Source of the DNA: Sphingopyxis sp. Root154
GTDB lineage: Bacteria > Pseudomonadota > Alphaproteobacteria > Sphingomonadales > Sphingomonadaceae
NCBI RefSeq assembly: GCF_001427105.1
Contig: NZ_LMGI01000001.1
Coordinates: forward strand, 186,001 to 250,000
Direction: 5' to 3'
DNA: 64,000 nt
How positions within the stretch are numbered: the stretch's first letter is position 1; every line of letters starts with the position of its first letter. The notes beneath the pieces were generated by a model. The model saw only the letters and a list, made by a program, of their open reading frames with translations, was not told the DNA's origin and ran no database searches. Positions 62,256 to 64,000 of this stretch are shown in pieces. Both the position numbers and the translations under genes were made by a program.

Positions 62256-63332
62256 GTGCATTTCGCCTTCACCGACGAACAGGTGATGATCGCTGAAACG
62301 GCGAAGGCTTTCTTCGCGGAGAATGCGACGAGCGAGCGGACGCGCGCCGCGATGGCCGAGACCGGTGTCGACGGTGCATTGTGGCAAGCATTCACTGGCG
62401 ACCTTGGGCTTGCCGGTGTCGCGATTCCGGAAGCGCTGGGCGGCGCAGGGCTCGGCATGGTCGAGCTTGCGGTCCTGGCCGAGGCGGCGGGGAGGCACAC
62501 CGCGGCGCTGCCGCTGCTCGCCAGCCTCACGCTTGCCGCCCCGGCGATCCTCGCTGGCGGCACCGACGAGCAGAAGGCACGCCTCCTCCCCCGCCTCGCG
62601 TCGGGCGAACTGGTGGCGAGCTTCGCTACCGTAAACAGGGGCGAAACGCCCCGCGCGACGTTCAGCGACGGAAGGCTCACCGGTGCCGCGCTCCACGTAC
62701 CGCACGGCGCAGGCGCCGACATCTTCGTGGTCGAAACCGACAATGGGGTCGCGATCATCGAGTGCGGCGCACCCGGGCTCCGCATCACCCCGCTCACCAG
62801 CATGGACCAGACGCGCCCCTATGCCCGGCTCGATTTCGGCGGCGCCCTCGCCGAGCCTCTCGCCAACCCCCGCGCCGCCGTGCACGCCGCGCTCACTACG
62901 GGATGGCTCGCCATCGCGGCCGATGCGCTGGGCGGCGCGCAAGCATGTCTCGACCGGACGGTCGCCTATGCGCAGGAACGTGTCCAGTTCGGTCGTTCGA
63001 TTGGCAGTTTCCAGGCGGTCAAGCACCGGCTGGCGGACATGATGATCGCGATCGAGCAGGCGCGCTCGGCAGTTTATTGGGCCGCGTGCGCCATTGACGA
63101 AGGGTCGGACGAAGCGAAGTTCGCGGTCCACGCCGCCAAGGCCTTTGCCTGCGACACCTATAGCGATTGCGCGGGCGAGATGATCCAGCTTCACGGCGGC
63201 ATCGGCTTCACCTGGGAGCATGACGCGCACCTCTTCTTCAAGCGCGCGCGCAGCAATGCGAGCTTGCTCGGCACCCCCGACTGGCACCGCGAACGGGTGG
63301 CCGCGCTGGCCGGATTGGACGAAGCGGCATGA
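62256..63332 (+). CDS. Acyl-CoA dehydrogenase
   Basis: This 358-residue acyl-CoA dehydrogenase has a GTG start at 62256, 1 bp after the SDR stop. Landmarks are AGVAIPEALGGAGLGMVELA, AYAQERVQFGRSIGSFQAVK and MIQLHGGIGFTWEHDAHLFF. The middle domain is poorly conserved, as in the short-partner class. It overlaps the next dehydrogenase gene by 4 bp, so the two probably form another heteromer. It would desaturate an acyl-CoA derived from the steroid C/D rings. Confidence 0.86.
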   Translation: MHFAFTDEQVMIAETAKAFFAENATSERTRAAMAETGVDGALWQAFTGDLGLAGVAIPEALGGAGLGMVELAVLAEAAGRHTAALPLLASLTLAAPAILAGGTDEQKARLLPRLASGELVASFATVNRGETPRATFSDGRLTGAALHVPHGAGADIFVVETDNGVAIIECGAPGLRITPLTSMDQTRPYARLDFGGALAEPLANPRAAVHAALTTGWLAIAADALGGAQACLDRTVAYAQERVQFGRSIGSFQAVKHRLADMMIAIEQARSAVYWAACAIDEGSDEAKFAVHAAKAFACDTYSDCAGEMIQLHGGIGFTWEHDAHLFFKRARSNASLLGTPDWHRERVAALAGLDEAA

Positions 63333-64000
63333 AGCTGGGATTTTCTCCCGAAGAAGAGGCGTTTCGCGCCGAAGCCGCGGCATGGCTCGCGGCCGAGTTA
63401 AACGGCCCCTTCGCCGACGTGCGCGGACTGACCAGTCTGGTCGCCAGCCCCGATCGCCGCCGCGACTGGGAGCGCCGACTGGGCGAAGCGGGCTGGAGCT
63501 GCGTCGGCTGGCCCAAGGCCTATGGCGGCCGCGACGCGACGCTCGCCGAGCAGGTGATCTTTGCCGAGGAATATGCGCGCGCAGGCGCCCCGCCCCGGCT
63601 CAATCATATCGGTATCGAGCTTGCGGGACCCACCATCCTCGCTTTCGGCACCGAAGAACAGAAGGCGCGCTTCCTGCCCGCGATTGCGCGGGGCAAGGAA
63701 ATCTGGTGCCAGGGATATTCGGAGCCGGGGGCCGGGTCCGACCTCGCCAATGTCCGCACCCGCGCATGGCGCGAGAGCGACGACTGGGTGATCGAAGGGC
63801 AGAAGGTCTGGACCAGCCTCGCGCAATTCTCGGACTGGATTTTCGTGATCGCGCGCACCGAGGAAGGGTCGAAGGGTCCCAAGGGGCTGTCCTTCCTGCT
63901 CGTCCCGGTCGACCAGAGCGGCGTCACCGTCCGGCCGATCCACCAGATCACCGGTGAAGCCGAGTTCAACGAAACCTTTTTCGACGGCGCGCGCACCAAC
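63329..64000 (+). CDS. Acyl-CoA dehydrogenase (N-terminal part, cut by window end)
   Basis: Only 224 residues are present before the window ends. The fold is clear: AGWSCVGWPKAYGGRDATLA, GYSEPGAGSDLANVRTRAW, IEGQKVWTSLAQFSDWIFVI. It is similar to FadE30 or FadE31-type large subunits. The ATG overlaps the previous dehydrogenase stop by 4 bp, so it is the partner in a second alpha2beta2 pair, or the FadE30 enzyme acting on HIP-derived CoA. Confidence 0.86.
   Translation, partial: MKLGFSPEEEAFRAEAAAWLAAELNGPFADVRGLTSLVASPDRRRDWERRLGEAGWSCVGWPKAYGGRDATLAEQVIFAEEYARAGAPPRLNHIGIELAGPTILAFGTEEQKARFLPAIARGKEIWCQGYSEPGAGSDLANVRTRAWRESDDWVIEGQKVWTSLAQFSDWIFVIARTEEGSKGPKGLSFLLVPVDQSGVTVRPIHQITGEAEFNETFFDGARTN

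Overview
This window looks like the chromosome of a GC-rich alphaproteobacterium of the Sphingomonadales (Sphingopyxis, Novosphingobium or Sphingobium type). The evidence is two SusC-independent TonB-dependent receptors, each in an operon with a hydrolase and an inner-membrane transporter, a type I secreted RTX heme peroxidase, many CoA-dependent catabolic genes, and GTG/TTG starts. The genus is inferred from gene style only. I saw no rRNA, tRNA, CRISPR array or intact insertion sequence.

Region 1 (1-12.4 kb) is a secretion and signalling block. A 2369-residue animal-type heme peroxidase with several RTX blocks is followed by its presumed type I exporter (ABC permease/ATPase and HlyD adaptor, the latter cut by the window edge). 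Upstream lie a NarL/LuxR-type regulator and an OmpR-type response regulator/histidine kinase pair. A 27-residue membrane peptide gene with its own promoter is divergent from that pair.

Region 2 (12.4-13.8 kb) is accessory DNA. It holds a decayed tyrosine integrase with an in-frame stop, a dispersed repeat, and a coupled pair of small genes of unknown role.

Region 3 (13.8-32.6 kb) holds two operons with the same plan: outer-membrane receptor, exported hydrolase, inner-membrane transporter. The first has two paralogous exported amidohydrolases and an amino-acid permease, with an Lrp/AsnC regulator alongside. The second has a beta-lactamase-fold esterase, a small secreted protein and an aromatic-acid-type MFS carrier, with a divergent TetR regulator and a perfect 18-bp palindrome over the promoter. 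Between them, a MarR/S41 peptidase pair and an alpha/beta hydrolase share an upstream motif.

Region 4 (32.7-46.7 kb) is a catabolic cluster: two AMP-forming acyl-CoA ligases, an SCP-x type thiolase, three enoyl-CoA hydratase/isomerase family members, two SDRs, an M20 amidohydrolase, an alpha/beta hydrolase, an exported metallo-beta-lactamase-fold hydrolase and an MFS carrier. A LuxR-solo-type regulator sits in the middle. Four CCCCAA-TTGGGG-like dyads lie in the two divergent promoter regions flanking it, about 50-90 bp before the four divergent genes. I take this as a candidate regulon.

Region 5 (47-51.5 kb) has two isochorismatase-family hydrolases, one broken by an exact 14-bp tandem duplication, a pirin, a divergent LysR regulator and an unrecognised gene.

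Region 6 (51.6-64 kb, open at the right end) has a reductase and an SDR divergent from a tightly packed operon that matches the actinobacterial steroid C/D-ring (HIP) pathway: IpdA, IpdB, a crotonase, IpdC, an EchA20-like ring hydrolase, four acyl-CoA dehydrogenases, a FadA6-like thiolase and an SDR. The organism is therefore probably able to degrade steroids, and region 4 may feed related acyl-CoA substrates.
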